64,000 nucleotides of DNA from Locusta migratoria. Its lineage: Eukaryota > Arthropoda > Insecta > Orthoptera > Acrididae. The stretch spans positions 761,007,301 to 761,071,300 of the forward strand of contig CM048755.1 of the NCBI GenBank assembly GCA_026315105.1, read 5' to 3'. The notes under the pieces are model-generated. The model was not told the DNA's origin, did no database searches, and saw nothing but the letters and a program-made list of their open reading frames with translations. Positions 11,141 to 22,316 of the stretch are shown in pieces (the first letter of the stretch is position 1; each line of letters opens with the position of its first letter). The translations under genes were made by a program, and so were the position numbers.

Positions 11141-12522
11141 ATGACTTCCTTCTCTTCTTCAGTGACTTTGACCCAGAAACGAAAGATAGATTCGCCTCAG
11201 CAAAAGAAGACTCTGCCTAATCTACCGAAATTTCTTGTTGTCTCTCGAACCGACGGTAAAGATTTCAATTCTGTAAATCCTTTCGTCATTCAGAAAGGTG
11301 TTGATGTAATTGCTGGCCCTGTTAAAACCTGTTCGCGTCAGCGCAATGGCACATTGTTGCTGGAAGCGGACAGTGCCTTCCAGGCCCAAAAACTGATACG
11401 GACTACATTGTTACACACGTTTCCAGTCAAGATAGAAGCGCACCGCACACTCAACTCGTCACAGGGGGTCGTTTTTACGATATCCCTTGACGGGTTGTCC
11501 GACGAAGACATACAAACCTATATGTCCGAATAGGGTGTAACAGCCGTCCATAGGGTAGATAACCAGCTCACACCGACTCGTACTGTGTTTTTGACGTTCG
11601 ACAGAGTTGAACTCCCGTCGAAGGTCAAAGCAAGGTATGAAGTCATCTCCGTCCGCCCATATATACCTAACGAAACACGCTGTTTTCAATGCCACAGATA
11701 CAACCACACCCGTCAATCTTGCCCTAACGCAGCAAAATGTGTCACTTGAGGTAGGGACGCCCATGAGGGGGATTGCCCACCTCCGTCCCCTCACTGCCTT
11801 AATTGCAACGGTGACCATGCGGCTTCCTCTCGAGACTGCCCTGATTATAAGGATGAAAAAGTCAACCAGCAAATTCGGGTTACGGAAAAGGTATCAACAT
11901 CTGCCGCTCGAAAGTTGTTGGCGAGTCGAAAGCCCACTGTTCTCCCAGCGGGCACATACAGTAAAGTCCTCACCTCTACTCGACCTACTAAGGATTCAAA
12001 TACCCAGACCGGTGACTTCACTTTCGCTGACACTGTTGTGCGATCCGCCAGCCCGAAGATTCCCGTTCCACGTCCCCGCTTCCTCCTGCTGCTTCTAAAG
12101 TTCAGTCTTCGTCAACCTCTAATAAACCGCGGGCACCTAAACGAGATGCCCGGACTTTGAAAAAGGAACCCGTCCGTGAAGATTTTCTGCGTTCTCAGGC
12201 TTCCCAACCGTCAACTGCCTCTTCTCACCGTCACTCTTTCAGAAGAGCCAACAAGAAAAAGAGTTCCTCTCCTTCCCCGCCGCGGTGTGACCCATCCGTC
12301 ACACCGTCCAACAGTAGTAGGCCCCGATCATCTTCTGTCTTGCCGGGACGCACTACTGTTAGCCGGGCAACCGGCATTTTACCGGCGGCGGAAGCTGCCC
12401 CTCCTGATAAAGTCGGGAAGGAGGCAGATGTATCGTTTGAACCTATGGAACATGACTCTCTGCCTCTAGATGGCGGCAGTAGTGCTCCCTCGAAGTCCGG
12501 TCCTCAGCGGCCGTCGAGGTGA
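11141..12522 (+). pseudogene. LINE-1 ORF1 (gag-like, zinc knuckle)
   Basis: ORF1 proteins of this superfamily bind element RNA. The start ATG at 11141 opens 130 codons, then an amber stop at 11531; the same frame resumes to an opal stop near 11747 and continues to about 12090, where a frameshift leads to the last 121 codons ending at 12522. The knuckle region has CFQCHRYNHTRQSC, a second unit CVT*GRDAHEGDC in which the second Cys codon is now the stop, and CLNCNGDHAASSRDC. The C-terminal part is rich in Ser, Pro and basic residues. Two stops and a frameshift make it non-functional. ORF2 begins 47 bp downstream. Confidence 0.88.
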
Positions 12523-12569
12523 CCCCACCTGCTTGTTCCTTTTTATCTTCCCTTCTCTTATTTTTTATC

Positions 12570-15500
12570 ATGGCGCTCCTTCAATGGAATATCCGGGGCT
12601 TCGTTCCAATCGGGAGGAATTAAAACTACTCCTTCGATTGCACTGCCCGCTTCTAGTTTGTCTCCAAGAAACTAAGTTACGTCCAAGTTCAACTATTCAA
12701 ATGTTTGTAAAGCCTATGGGACTCAACTATGGGGCTATCAGTCCCTAAGCTTACAAACTACTTATGAACTACTTACGAACTAGGACGGCACAAATATCCA
12801 TGCCCGAGGGGGGATTCCAACCCCCGACCATAGTGGCCGTGCAGACCGTGACTGAAGTCCCCTCGGCCACCGCGGCCGGCTACGTCCAAGTGATCGTGCA
12901 GACTTACCCCACTACACTTCTGTGCGTTTCGACCTGCCATCTGTGGAAGGTACCCCAGCCCATGGAGGGGTTCTGATGCTCATTCGGGACGACGTCTATT
13001 ACCATCCCATTACATTGAATACTCGCCTACAGGCAGTTGCCGTCCGCATCACTCTATCCACCTTTTCCTTTTCCCTCTGTAATATCTATTCGCCATCGTC
13101 ATCCGCCCTTACTCTGGCAGATGTGCTAAACCTCGTTGACCAGCTCCCTTCACCTTTCGTGTTGGTAGGCGACTTTAATGCCCACCACCCCCTATGGGGC
13201 TCTCCGGCACCTTGTCCGAGAGGCTCCCTTTTGGTGGACCTCCAACACCTCAATCTTGTCTGCCTCAACACCGGAGCACCGACCTTCCTTTCAGACACAA
13301 CACATACTTATTCCCATATAGACCTCACGATATGCACTCCTCAGCTTGCCGGTCGGTTTGAGTGGAATGCACTTTCTGACACGTACTCAAGTGACCATTT
13401 TCCTTGTGGCATCCACTTCCTGCATCATTCCCCATCTCCTCTTCCCACCAGTTGGAACATTTCTAAAGCCGACTGGGGGCTTTATTCTTCCATGGCAGTT
13501 TTTCACAATCAGGACTTTTCCAGCTGTGACAGTCAGGTCGAATACCTCACAGAGGTTATTCTCACAGCTGCCGAACGTTCCATACCTCGTACATCCTCTT
13601 CTCCACGTCGTGTCCCGGTCCCTTGGTGGACTGCAGCCTGTCGCGACGCGATTAGTGCCCGGCGACGTGCTTTGCGCACCTTCCGCCGCCACCCAAATTT
13701 GGAGAATTGTATAAATTATAAACGAATGAGAGCGCAATGTCGTCGTATTATAAATGACAGCAAAAACGCTTGCTGGACTGCTTTTACTAATTCTTTTAAC
13801 CGCTTTACTCCCTCCACGGTTGTTTGGGGTGGCCTACGTCGTTTATCCGGCATCAAGGTCCACTCCCCGATTCCTGGCCTGACCGTCGAGAACGCAGTCC
13901 TCGTGGACCCCGCTGATGTTTCCAATGCATTGGGCAGTTTCTTTGCGGAGGTTTTGAGCTCTGCCCATTACCACCCTGCCTTTCTCCCTCGCAAACAGGT
14001 AGAGGAGGCACGGCCGCCTTCTTTCCACTCTTTTAATAGTGAAAATTATAATGTCGCCTTCACCATGCAGGAGCTAGACCGTGCTCTCGCCCTGTCCCGA
14101 TCTTCTGCTCCCGGGCCCGATTCCATCCTTATTGAGATGCTGAAGAACCTCTCTCCTGCGGGCAAGTGTTTCCTTCTTAGTACCTACAATCGCATATGGA
14201 CTGAAGGTCAGGTTCCCACAAGTTGGCGTGAAGCCATTGTTGTCCCCATCCCCAAACCAGGGAAGGAGGACAAACATCTTCCTTCCAGTTATCGCCCCAT
14301 TTCCCTGCCGAGCTGCGTCTGTAACGCATGGTTAACGCTCGGTTGGTCTGGCTCCTCGAATCTCGACGCCTCCTAACAAATGTCCAATGCGGTTTCCGTC
14401 GACACCGCTCTGCTGCTGATCACCTCGTTACCTTGTCGACCTTCATTATGAATAACTTTCTAAAGAAGCGTCAAACAGTAGCAGTGTTCTTCGACTTGGA
14501 GAAGGGATACGATACCTGTTGGAGAGCTGGCATCCTCCGCACATTGCACACGTGGGGCCTCCCTCATTTTATTCAAGCGTTTTTGGCGGATCGCAAGTTC
14601 CGGGTACGGGTGGGCTCTGTTTTGTCAGACATCTTTCGCCAGGAGAATGGGGTGCCACAGGGCTCCGTCTTGAGTGTGGCTCTCTTTGCCATCGCAATCA
14701 ATCCGATCGCAGATTTCCTTTCAGCCGACGTTTCCGGGTCCCTTTTTGTAGGCGATTTCGCAATTTATTGCAGCGCCCAGCGGACGTGTCTCTTGGAGCG
14801 TCGTCTTCAACGCTGTCTTGACCGCCTCTATTCCTGGAGCATTGCGAACGGCTTCCGATTCTCCGCTGAGAAAACGGTATGTATAAACTTTTGGAGATAC
14901 AAGGAATTTCTTCCACCATCTCTCCGTCTCGGCCCGGTTGCTCTCCCATTCGTGGAGACAACAAAATTCTTGGGGCTAATGTTGGATCGGAAACTTTGCT
15001 GGTCCACACACGTGTCCTACCTGGCTGCCCTTTGTGCCCAATCCCTTAATGTTCTTCGTGTCCTCAGTGGCACGTCATGGGGAGCGGATCGTACTGTCCT
15101 GCTTCACCTTTACCAGGCCATTGTTCAGTCGAAGCTAGACTACGGAAGCCTTGTATACTCTTCTGCACGGCCGTCGATTCTCCGCCGTCTCAACTCTATT
15201 CACCATCGGGGATTACGTCTGGCGATCGGTGCATTTTATACCAGCCCTGTTGAAAGTCTGTATGCCGAGGCTGCTGTATTACCCTTGACCACTCGGCGTG
15301 ACATACTCTTGTGTCGGTACGCATGCCGCCTGCGGTCGATGCCCAACCATCCATCTTACCCATTATTTTTTGACGACTTCGATCGCCAATATCAGTTGTC
15401 TGCGATAGCCTTACTTCCAGCTGGAGTTCCGTTTCGCCGCCTGCTTCAGCGGCTCGATTTTACCCTTCCTTCCACCCTTCGGTTGAGCGACAGCCCATTG

Positions 15501-16429
15501 CCACCGTGGCATCAGGCCCAGGTTCACACTCATCTTGAACTTATTTCGCTGCCAAGGAGAGCACCCCGGATTTGGTATACCGCTCGAGACTTGTCGAAAT
15601 CCGTTCGCGGTTCGATAATGCCATATTTATTTACACTGATGGTTCCAAGAGCACTGATGGTGTCGGATCTGCCTTCGTCGCCGGGGACAACCGTTTCCAA
15701 TACAAGCTCCCTGACCGGTGCTCGAATTTCACGGCTGAGCTTTTTGCCCTCCACCAGGCTGTTTTGTATACCTGCAGCCACCGCCAACCTTTCTATGCCA
15801 TCTGTTCGGACTCCCTTAGTGCCCTACAGAGTCTCGAGGACCCTTTCTCGACCCATCCTCTCGTGTATCGGATCCAACGCTCCCTCCAGTTGCTAGCAGA
15901 TGACAGCTGTCACGTTTCTTTCCTGTGGGTCCCTGGCCACGTGGGTGTGCCCGGGAATGAGACCGCCGACATAGCAGCCAAGGCCGCAGCTATTTTGCCT
16001 CGCATGGCTACCTTTTGTGTCCCATCGGACGATGTTCAACGGTCTCTTCGCCGGAGTATCGTGTCGTCCTGGCATGGTGCGTGGTTCTCACTGTATGACA
16101 ATAAATTGAGAACTGTAAAACCGATCCCGACCGCTTGGAGGACCTTCTCACGCCCCTCTCGGCGAGAGGAGGTCATCCTGGCCCGGTTGCGGATCGGTCA
16201 CTGCCGTTTCAGCCACCGTCATTTGCTAACCGCCGATCCTGCACCGCTGTGCTCCTGCGGTGAATTGCTGACGGTGCGACATGTTTTACTATCTTGTGTT
16301 AATATTAATCATTTCCGTGTAGCCCTTAACTTTCCGTCTACTCTGGAGGAAATTTTAGCTTATGACACACGAGCAGTTGCTCGAGTTTTGCGTTTTATCA
16401 ACTTGGCCAATTTATCAAAGGATATTTAA
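12570..16429 (+). pseudogene. LINE-1 ORF2: endonuclease, reverse transcriptase, RNase H
   Basis: ORF2 nicks target DNA and copies element RNA there. The start MALLQWNIRGF at 12570 is typical of apurinic-type endonucleases; a frameshift follows at about 12603. The SINE (12689-12891 with its duplicated target) splits the endonuclease, which continues with GDFNAHHPLWGS, SHIDLTI and SDHFPC, its catalytic motifs. The RT follows: APGPDSI, a frameshift near 14330, NGVPQGSVLS, and then the active-site box, which reads LFVGDFAIY with Gly (codon 14751-14753) in place of the first catalytic Asp. After another frameshift near 15580, RNase H shows IYTDGSK, TAELFAL, CSDSLSAL and GNETAD (an intact D-E-D-D set), then a C-terminal CSCGE...HVLLSC cysteine-histidine motif. 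Ends at 16429. Non-functional. Confidence 0.92.
12689..12880 (-). mobile_element. tRNA-derived SINE, type I, inside LINE-1 ORF2
   Basis: It has the type I head, body and tail in reverse orientation. The perfect 11-bp TSD TACGTCCAAGT (12678-12688 and 12881-12891) sits in the endonuclease coding sequence. A few head bases are missing (ACTGAAGTCCCC in place of the longer consensus string). Confidence 0.96.
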
Positions 16430-16528
16430 CCCTTTTAATTGTTTCTATCTTTCGTTTTTAGCCTTCTCTTGATATTCTAACTGGCAGTTACCAATTTTTT
16501 GAGATCTAGCGAATCTCTGTACTTGTCT

Positions 16529-16559
16529 GGGCGCTAATGACCTTAGCAGTTGTGCGCCC
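16529..16559 (+). other. LINE-1 3' UTR stem-loop, probable RT recognition site
   Basis: GGGCGC (16529-16534) pairs with GCGCCC (16554-16559) around a loop containing AATGACC and GCAGTT, only 7 bases before the poly(A). The SINEs end in a matching hairpin with a different stem, GGGACT/AGTCCC, and nearly the same loop. LINE RTs of several clades recognise such 3' hairpins; that role is inferred here. Confidence 0.6.
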
Positions 16560-16565
16560 TATAAC

Positions 16566-16566
<1 letters not shown>

Positions 16567-16616
<50 letters not shown>
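16567..16616 (+). repeat. LINE-1 poly(A) tail
   Basis: An uninterrupted run of about 50 A directly after CCCTATAACC. The last A may belong to the target site. Confidence 0.97.
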
Positions 16617-16618
<2 letters not shown>

Positions 16619-16621
16619 GGC

Positions 16622-17103
16622 CTACGAATTTATTAGTTGAACTCCCACTGAAGAATTTCGTAGTAGATCCAGTTGGTTTACAAATTACTTTATATATCGC
16701 ATCATATGAACGCTTTGCACGTCACATCCCGCTAAAGGTGCAGAAAAAAAAGATCTGTGTAAGTACGCACCGGAAACTATTTTAGTTTTGACGACGTTTG
16801 GCTTCAATAGCAATATGCAGTTTAAAAAGGAAAAGGAAGATTAGGATTTATCATCTCGTCGACGAAGATTCATTACATATGGAGCACATATGACATTCGA
16901 GGTGGATAAGAAGGAACTGGACGTACCTTTTGAGAAGAGCCATGCCTGAATTCTATTTAAGTGAGTTAAGGAAAACTAAATGTGCAAGCAGACTGTGGTC
17001 TGAAGCTTTGTCATCCCGAAACCGAGTGCATTGTCTTACGTCACTCGGTTATGTAAATATATTTAAAATGTTTGTGCTAAGCTATTATTTAACAATTTTT
17101 TGC
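16622..17103. other. No feature recognised
   Basis: Spacer between the LINE-1 tail and a SINE head. Open frames such as 16930-17223 run into the SINE and look accidental. Confidence 0.45.
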
Positions 17104-17213
17104 AGCGGCGGAGTGGCCAAGCGCTCTAAGGCGCCTTGCTACGGAGTGCCCGGTTGCTCGCCGTTGGAGGTTCGAGTCCTCCCTCGGGCATCGTTGTGTC
17201 TGTTGTCCTCAGG
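17104..17213 (+). mobile_element. SINE type II head fragment
   Basis: The tRNA-like head GAGTGGCCAAGCGCTCTAAG and B box GGTTCGAGTCC, followed by TCGGGCATCGTTGTGTCTGT, match the SINE at 42557-42760. The body and tail are absent: after TTGTCCTCAGG the LINE-2 3' tail begins. This copy was probably cut by the LINE-2 insertion or by a later deletion. Confidence 0.75.
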
Positions 17214-17325
17214 ATTTGATTGATTGATTGATTGATTTTGTCAGGGAAGCCAAAACAGTTTTGGTCCAACCCGCCACTGCCCGCACCGAAACTAAGTTTA
17301 TTGTGCGGTAACGCTCCCTGTATAT

Positions 17326-20300
17326 TTAGTGAAGCCAATCAATGCCCTTGAACAGTGTAAGGAGTCCCTTAACCAGTTCTTTATTAGACACAATTTCTTC
17401 GCGTCTGGTTGTCCCAAATGTTCTGTGCCTTTTGTTCTCCAATGCAATGCATTCGAAGATTAGATGTGATGCAGTTTCATCACCATCATCACACATCCTA
17501 CATTTAGGATCCTCTTCTGTTATTCCCATTGTATGTAGGTGTTTTTTGAAATTCCCATGGCCTGTCAGCTATCCAACCATGAGTCGATTCTCTCTCCTGT
17601 TCAAGCCCAGGATTACAGAGCTTCTTTTAAAACATGGCTTTGGCATCATTACATTGCCATTGTTTTTGTTTATAGACCTTGGTCCAATATTCTGCGTGCT
17701 GTCTTCTGCGCCAGTTACGTAGTTCCAATTTGATCATTGCCTTGGTGATTGGTAGTACAGGTTGCGGTCCAATAAATGGAGTCTCTGCCCCCATCCTTAC
17801 TAATCTGTCGGCATGTTCATTGTCACTGCTCCCTGAGTGGCCAGGGACCCACAATAGGTTTACCCTATTGCTTTCCCCTAGCTCCACCAGAACCCTGTGA
17901 CATTCTGCAACTATTTTAGATCTTGTTGTAGGAGCTGCCAGCGATCACAGGGCTGCTTGGCTGTCTGAATAGATGTAGATGCTACGCTCTTTGTACCACC
18001 TACGCAAATTCTCCTCCACACACACCCTGATGGCAGTGATTTCGACCTGGAATACTGAGGCCAGTTTCCCTAGAGAGATGACACCCTCCTGTCTGGGCTG
18101 CACCCCATATACTCCGGCCACAACGCCTTGGTCTGATTTCGACCCGTCAGTGAACCAGACAATGTCCCCCGTACGGTGTTGAACTATTTTCTCCCACTGC
18201 TCCCTACTTCCAATTGTTATATTGAAAGGCTAGTTAAAGCAGTATGGGGTTATAATATAGTCGGCTGGCATTTCCCCAACCTTTCCTATATTTACCTCAC
18301 TCACTATTTTAGTGTGTGATTCTGGATATCCCAAAGAGTTCCAGTTGTTGCCAGATTTGAGTCTGTATGCACCAGCCGCTGCCTCCATCTTGACCCAAAG
18401 GTGTAATGGGGGCATATCTAGCATGGTTTCCATCCCAGCAGTTGGTGTGCTGCTAATTCCGCCTGTTATGTCTAATCTCTGCACCTTACCAAGCTCCTTA
18501 GCAGCAACCTGCTGTTCTACCTTCTTGCACCACACGACCGCCTCACAGATGATCCTAGGTCTAATCACCGTGGTGTATATCCAGTACATACCCTTGGGGC
18601 TCAAGCCCCAGTTTTTGCCACAAGCTCTCCTGGTACTTACCAGAGTACCTTTTGCCTTGGAGCAAATATTTCTAATGTGAGGGGTCCATGTCAGTTTCTC
18701 ATCTAAGGTAACCCCTAGATACTTCACTGTCTCCTTCATTTAAAAGCTTTAGATTGCAACTTGAATGTTGGATATGCTTCTTCGTGATTGGTACAACAAC
18801 AGTCTTCTTAGGACTAACCCCCAGATCTTGTTTTCTTCACCAGTCTTGCACAATGTCCAACGCACCTTGTGCCATATTCCTGACTGTGTCAGCTAATTTG
18901 CCAAGTTTTTCTATGACAAGGTCATCTGCGTATCCTTGGCAAAAGTACTGCCTAGAGTTTAATTCTGCAATGAGTTCATTCACCACTAGATTCCACAATA
19001 AAGGGGAAAGAACTCGTCCTTGTGGGCAACCCCTAGTGGTGTTGATTACCATTTTTTCATTCATCATGGTAGCCTCTAACTTTCTTCCACTGAGCATGGC
19101 CCTAGTCCACCTACATATAGTGGTCCCTAGGGCATGCACCTCTGCTGCCCTAACCATGGAATCGAATGTCGTGTTGCTAAATCCCCCTCGATGTCCAGGA
19201 AGATACAGAGGGCTATTTCCTGAAAATGTAGTGCTTTCTCCACCTTCCTGACGAGTATGTGGAGAGCTGTCTCACATGATTTACCTGGCTGATATGCATG
19301 TTGGTTTGAATGTAGAGGAGCCCTACTTAACCACCTCTCTCCAACATGTACATTAACCAGCTTTTCCAATGTCTTAAGAATAAAGGAGGACAGGATGATT
19401 GGTCTCATATCCTTGGCATGATCAATTCTCCCTGGCTTTGGAATGAAGACAACCCTCACTGCCCTCCAGGCATTGGGAATGATTCCTGTTGCTAGGCTAA
19501 CCCTAAATAACCTGCATAGGAATCTGATAAGATTTTCTCCCGCTTGTTGCAGGAGAGCTGGAAAGATTCCACCAGGGCCAGGTGACTTGAACGGTTGAAA
19601 TGTTCCCACCGCCCATCGGACCTTACTCACATCGACACACTCCTTGGCCAAATCTCAGCCCTCTTCGCGAATACCTGAGAACTGTTGTGTTTCAGGGGTC
19701 GCATTCTGGTCTGTGTTATCCACCGGAGTATATTGATGAAAGTGAGTCTTGAGGAGCAGTTCCAGCATATCATGTGCTTTCTCAATGTTCCTCTTGGATT
19801 AGTTGGTATGCTAGTGAGGATTTGTGAAGTCTGGCTTGAGCAGCCGTGCCCTCCACTACCTCACAGAATACCTTCCAGGATGCCTCCTTTGCTCGTCTGA
19901 TGGCAAGGTTGTAATTGACAAGGGCCTCGCGATATTTTGCCCATTGTCCTTTGCACATTGCTAGGTTAAACAGTCTTCGTACCTGTTTCCTTTGCAATTC
20001 CAAGTTGTTATTTTACCAAGGCACACTCCTATTTGTGCTCTTCTTGGTGATTGGGCAGTTGTCCTGATATGAGGTCACTATAGCAGAGGTTACAGCCTCT
20101 GCTACTTCCTCAAACTCTGCTGGATTCCTTATCGAGGTTTTAATTTCCGATAGGCTGAAGTCAAGGTCTCTCCTATATGTCTCCCAGTCTGGTTTCCTGG
20201 GATTCCTATAGGCCATAGTGTGTCTGGTTCCCATTACGACCTTGAATTTAATGTACATGTGATCTGATGAGGGTGGCTCCAAGACTACATGCCACTGCTT

Positions 20301-20780
20301 GACATAACTGCCCATCATCATGGAACCAAAGGTTATGTCAATTACTTCTCCCTTCTTCTATTCCTGAATGTAGGTTCGTCAATCCTATTCAGGATCTCCG
20401 AATTGTTAGATAGGAGAAATTCAAGAAGGTGCTCACCTCTACTGTTAGTGTCCCTGCCGCCCCACACTATATTGTGGGTATTGGCGTCACATTTCACCAA
20501 CAGTCGGTCACCTTGCCGATGGCAGGCTTCCGTCAGTCTCCTCACTTCCAAAGAAGGGGGAAAGCTGTCTTTGTAAGGAAGGTATGCTGAGGCCAAAACA
20601 ATTTCTCTCCAGATACTTTCCTCAGGTTGCTGCATCCTGATGGTCACCAGGTCCCTGGAACAAAAATCCATCATTGGCATGAAAGGGATTCCATTTCTAA
20701 CATAAATGCATGTTATGGAGTTTCTTAGATTTCTAGCGTAAATCAGCTTACCTCCAGTACCACCGAGACCCGTACCCGTA
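17326..20780 (-). pseudogene. LINE-2 copy 1 ORF2: endonuclease, RT, RNase H
   Basis: Reading leftward: an endonuclease N-terminus with a QEPY-like start near 20780, then the CDANTHNIVWGG motif (20342-20680 frame) and PSSDHMYIKF (20013-20321 frame). The RT shows FKSPGPGGIFPALL and FIPKPGR (19127-19651), then GCPQGRVLSPLL and an intact GYADDLV box (18837-19157). RNase H follows in 17627-18230 with WVPGHSGSSDNEHAD. The C-terminal CRMCDDGDETASH cysteine-histidine motif is in 17326-17529. The coding region is split over at least seven frames by stops and indels. One stop, the TGA at 18837-18839 after VQDW, is shared with copy 2. Confidence 0.9.
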
Positions 20781-20866
20781 CCTATATTCTATAAATAGGG
20801 TTCTTGTATCAGTCCACGTCCCCTTCCTGTGTCCCCAGGCGACGGCTCAGGGTAGCAGTGGCTCCT

Positions 20867-21580
20867 TTACTCAGGTTTATCTGCAGCACTTCCAGTCCCC
20901 ATCTTACTTCCGTTATTGCCTTTAAGGTCTTTGATAACCCTGACGGCGACCTGCGAGAACCCTAAAACAGTTTCAGGCCTAGCTCTCGCATTGCCTTCAG
21001 GGACTTCTCTCCGACCTACACCAACAGGATTCGTCCTTCCGGAACGACCTTTTGGTTGATTACCCACCAATCCTCTGTCGAGACTTTTGGGTTCTGGACC
21101 TTTGTTTTCTCGAACAAAGTCTTTGGAGGGGCATCCTTAAGGATCTTTGGTACCCATATTGATACCTTTGCTGTCTTTAGGAGTTCGGCTGCTGTTTTGA
21201 CCAGCAGCTTCGCATCCCCCCACGGGGATATCATGGGCACCTTGTCCTTAGCCATTCTGCTGAGTGCTCCCCCTCGCAGACAAAAATGAGGGCACCGTGA
21301 TCTAGATAGACCCTCTTGAATTTGGGCCCTGGAGCAACGTGCCCCCCCTCCCCCACAGTCTTTTCGAAGAGGGCCATCTGCACGAGCTCCTCCTCCTGCT
21401 GAGAGGTGATGCTCACCAGCGGATGTCCTTCTTGGACAACCGTCATCCTAAAGACCGAGACTGCAGTACTATAGGTCCGTTTCCCTATTTTCTGCCTCGG
21501 CTTTTTTAGTATCACGCTTGTCCAGAGAGGAGGAAGTCTTAGATCCCTCCCTAACCCTCTTGCCACCTGTCTTTGACGTT
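20867..21580 (-). pseudogene. LINE-2 copy 1 ORF1-like protein (DUF4780-like)
   Basis: Two overlapping minus-strand frames, 21231-21749 and 21016-21255, followed by 20867-21070, read as one protein with frameshifts. The pattern (a hydrophobic strand YLDHGALIFVCEG, then AEWL, an ISPWGDAKLLV segment, VSIWVPKIL and EDWWVINQKV...GRILLV) resembles the DUF4780 domain often found in ORF1 of insect LINEs; this is from memory. It may act as an RNA chaperone, which is inference. Codons to the right of about 21580 lie in LTR-A sequence, so the apparent N-terminus of the open frame is fortuitous and the true start is lost or undefined. Confidence 0.6.
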
Positions 21581-22316
21581 GTATATTGTGTTGTGTGCTA
21601 CCTCCGGGTTTGCTGAATTTCGCCCACGATATCGGCGCCTGCTTCAGCCTCGTCTCAGCACGCTGATGTTGGTGTTTCGCTGTTGCATTGCGTGTGTGTG
21701 AGCGAGTAAGTGTTGTTTGTAAATCTCCCCCCCCCCCCCCCAGTAGCATTAACTTCTGTGTAATTTATGTTAATTTCAATGCTGGGCTTCGTCAGTATTA
21801 GTTCCTGTAAGGGGATGCATTTTTATTGTATTAACAAAATTGGTTCCCCATTTTGCTGACTTTCAACCTGAATAAACAAGTTATTATTAATAAATTGTAG
21901 TTTTCGAGCAGCTTCCTGCTTTTATTTAATATTGTTTTTCAGCAGTGCTGAGAACAAGCTCGGATGCAAATTTTTATGCTGAAGTTCCGTTGCGCCATAA
22001 ATGTTTTTCTTAGCCCCCTTTAGGAAATAACTTTAATTGTGGTGGTTTGTTTATTAATGTCTGTGTGTAATTTCGTGTGAGCTGCTACGTATGTTGGCCA
22101 CTATGTCGTTAACTTCCTGTTATTAGAATAATTTGAACCAAATTAGTTCTCAGATTGGGCCAGGGATCAAGGTTTTGCAGCAGGGAGTAGCCGGTAACTC
22201 ACACTCATCTTTAGCTAATTCTATTGCTAAAATTAATCTTTTTTATAACAGTAAATTCTTATCTTGGTAGCTCCTACCAGAATTAAGCTTTTATTACGTA
22301 CAGTGGTCTACTTTTA
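21580..22316 (+). mobile_element. LTR-A copy 1 (3' part of a 5' LTR)
   Basis: From TGCTACCTCC onward it aligns with 40745-41489 and, more distantly, with 56497-57185, including GGGATGCATTTTTATTGT, an AATAAA at 21871-21876 and the end ACGTACAGTGGTCTACTTTTA. The first ~1.6 kb of the LTR are missing, replaced by LINE-2. Its position 340 bp before a gag frame fits a 5' LTR. The poly-C run at 21727-21741 is much shorter and interrupted in the other copies. Confidence 0.75.

Larger units (their letters stand above)
8246..16615 (+). mobile_element. LINE-1: RNase H-bearing non-LTR retrotransposon, near full length
   Basis: The parts in order are a 5' leader (split by an insert), ORF1 with zinc knuckles, ORF2 with endonuclease, reverse transcriptase (RT) and RNase H, a short 3' UTR with a hairpin, and a 50-nt poly(A). 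The gag-like ORF1 with CCHC knuckles plus an RNase H after the RT fits the Jockey/I/LOA superfamily; I cannot fix the clade. The element proper is about 5.9 kb once the 2.24-kb hAT-like insert and the SINE are removed. A possible short TSD, ACTGGC, lies at 8240-8245 and 16616-16621; at 6 bp it could be chance, so the 5' end is tentative. The copy is dead: several stops, frameshifts and a lost catalytic Asp. Confidence 0.88.
17214..21580 (-). mobile_element. LINE-2 copy 1 (R1/LOA-like non-LTR retrotransposon)
   Basis: Read on the minus strand it has an ORF1-like region, ORF2 with endonuclease, RT and RNase H, a 3' UTR and an (AATC)n tail. A second, 5'-truncated copy is at 38361-40143; the shared part is very similar, with scattered point changes. 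The endonuclease motifs (QEPY-type start, CDANTHN) point to the R1/LOA group rather than to the LINE-1 family here. The 5' edge near 21580 is set only by where LTR-A homology begins. No TSD was found, so the right junction could be a deletion rather than an insertion point. Confidence 0.85.

Noticed and set aside
16537..16785. Lys-rich 82-residue frame over the poly(A)
   Set aside because: It is just the translated poly(A) tail of LINE-1 plus flanking DNA.
21231..21749. Full 172-residue ORF1 start for LINE-2 copy 1
   Set aside because: The first ~55 codons lie in sequence homologous to LTR-A (including the poly-C/poly-Gly run), so the apparent N-terminus is a fusion artefact.
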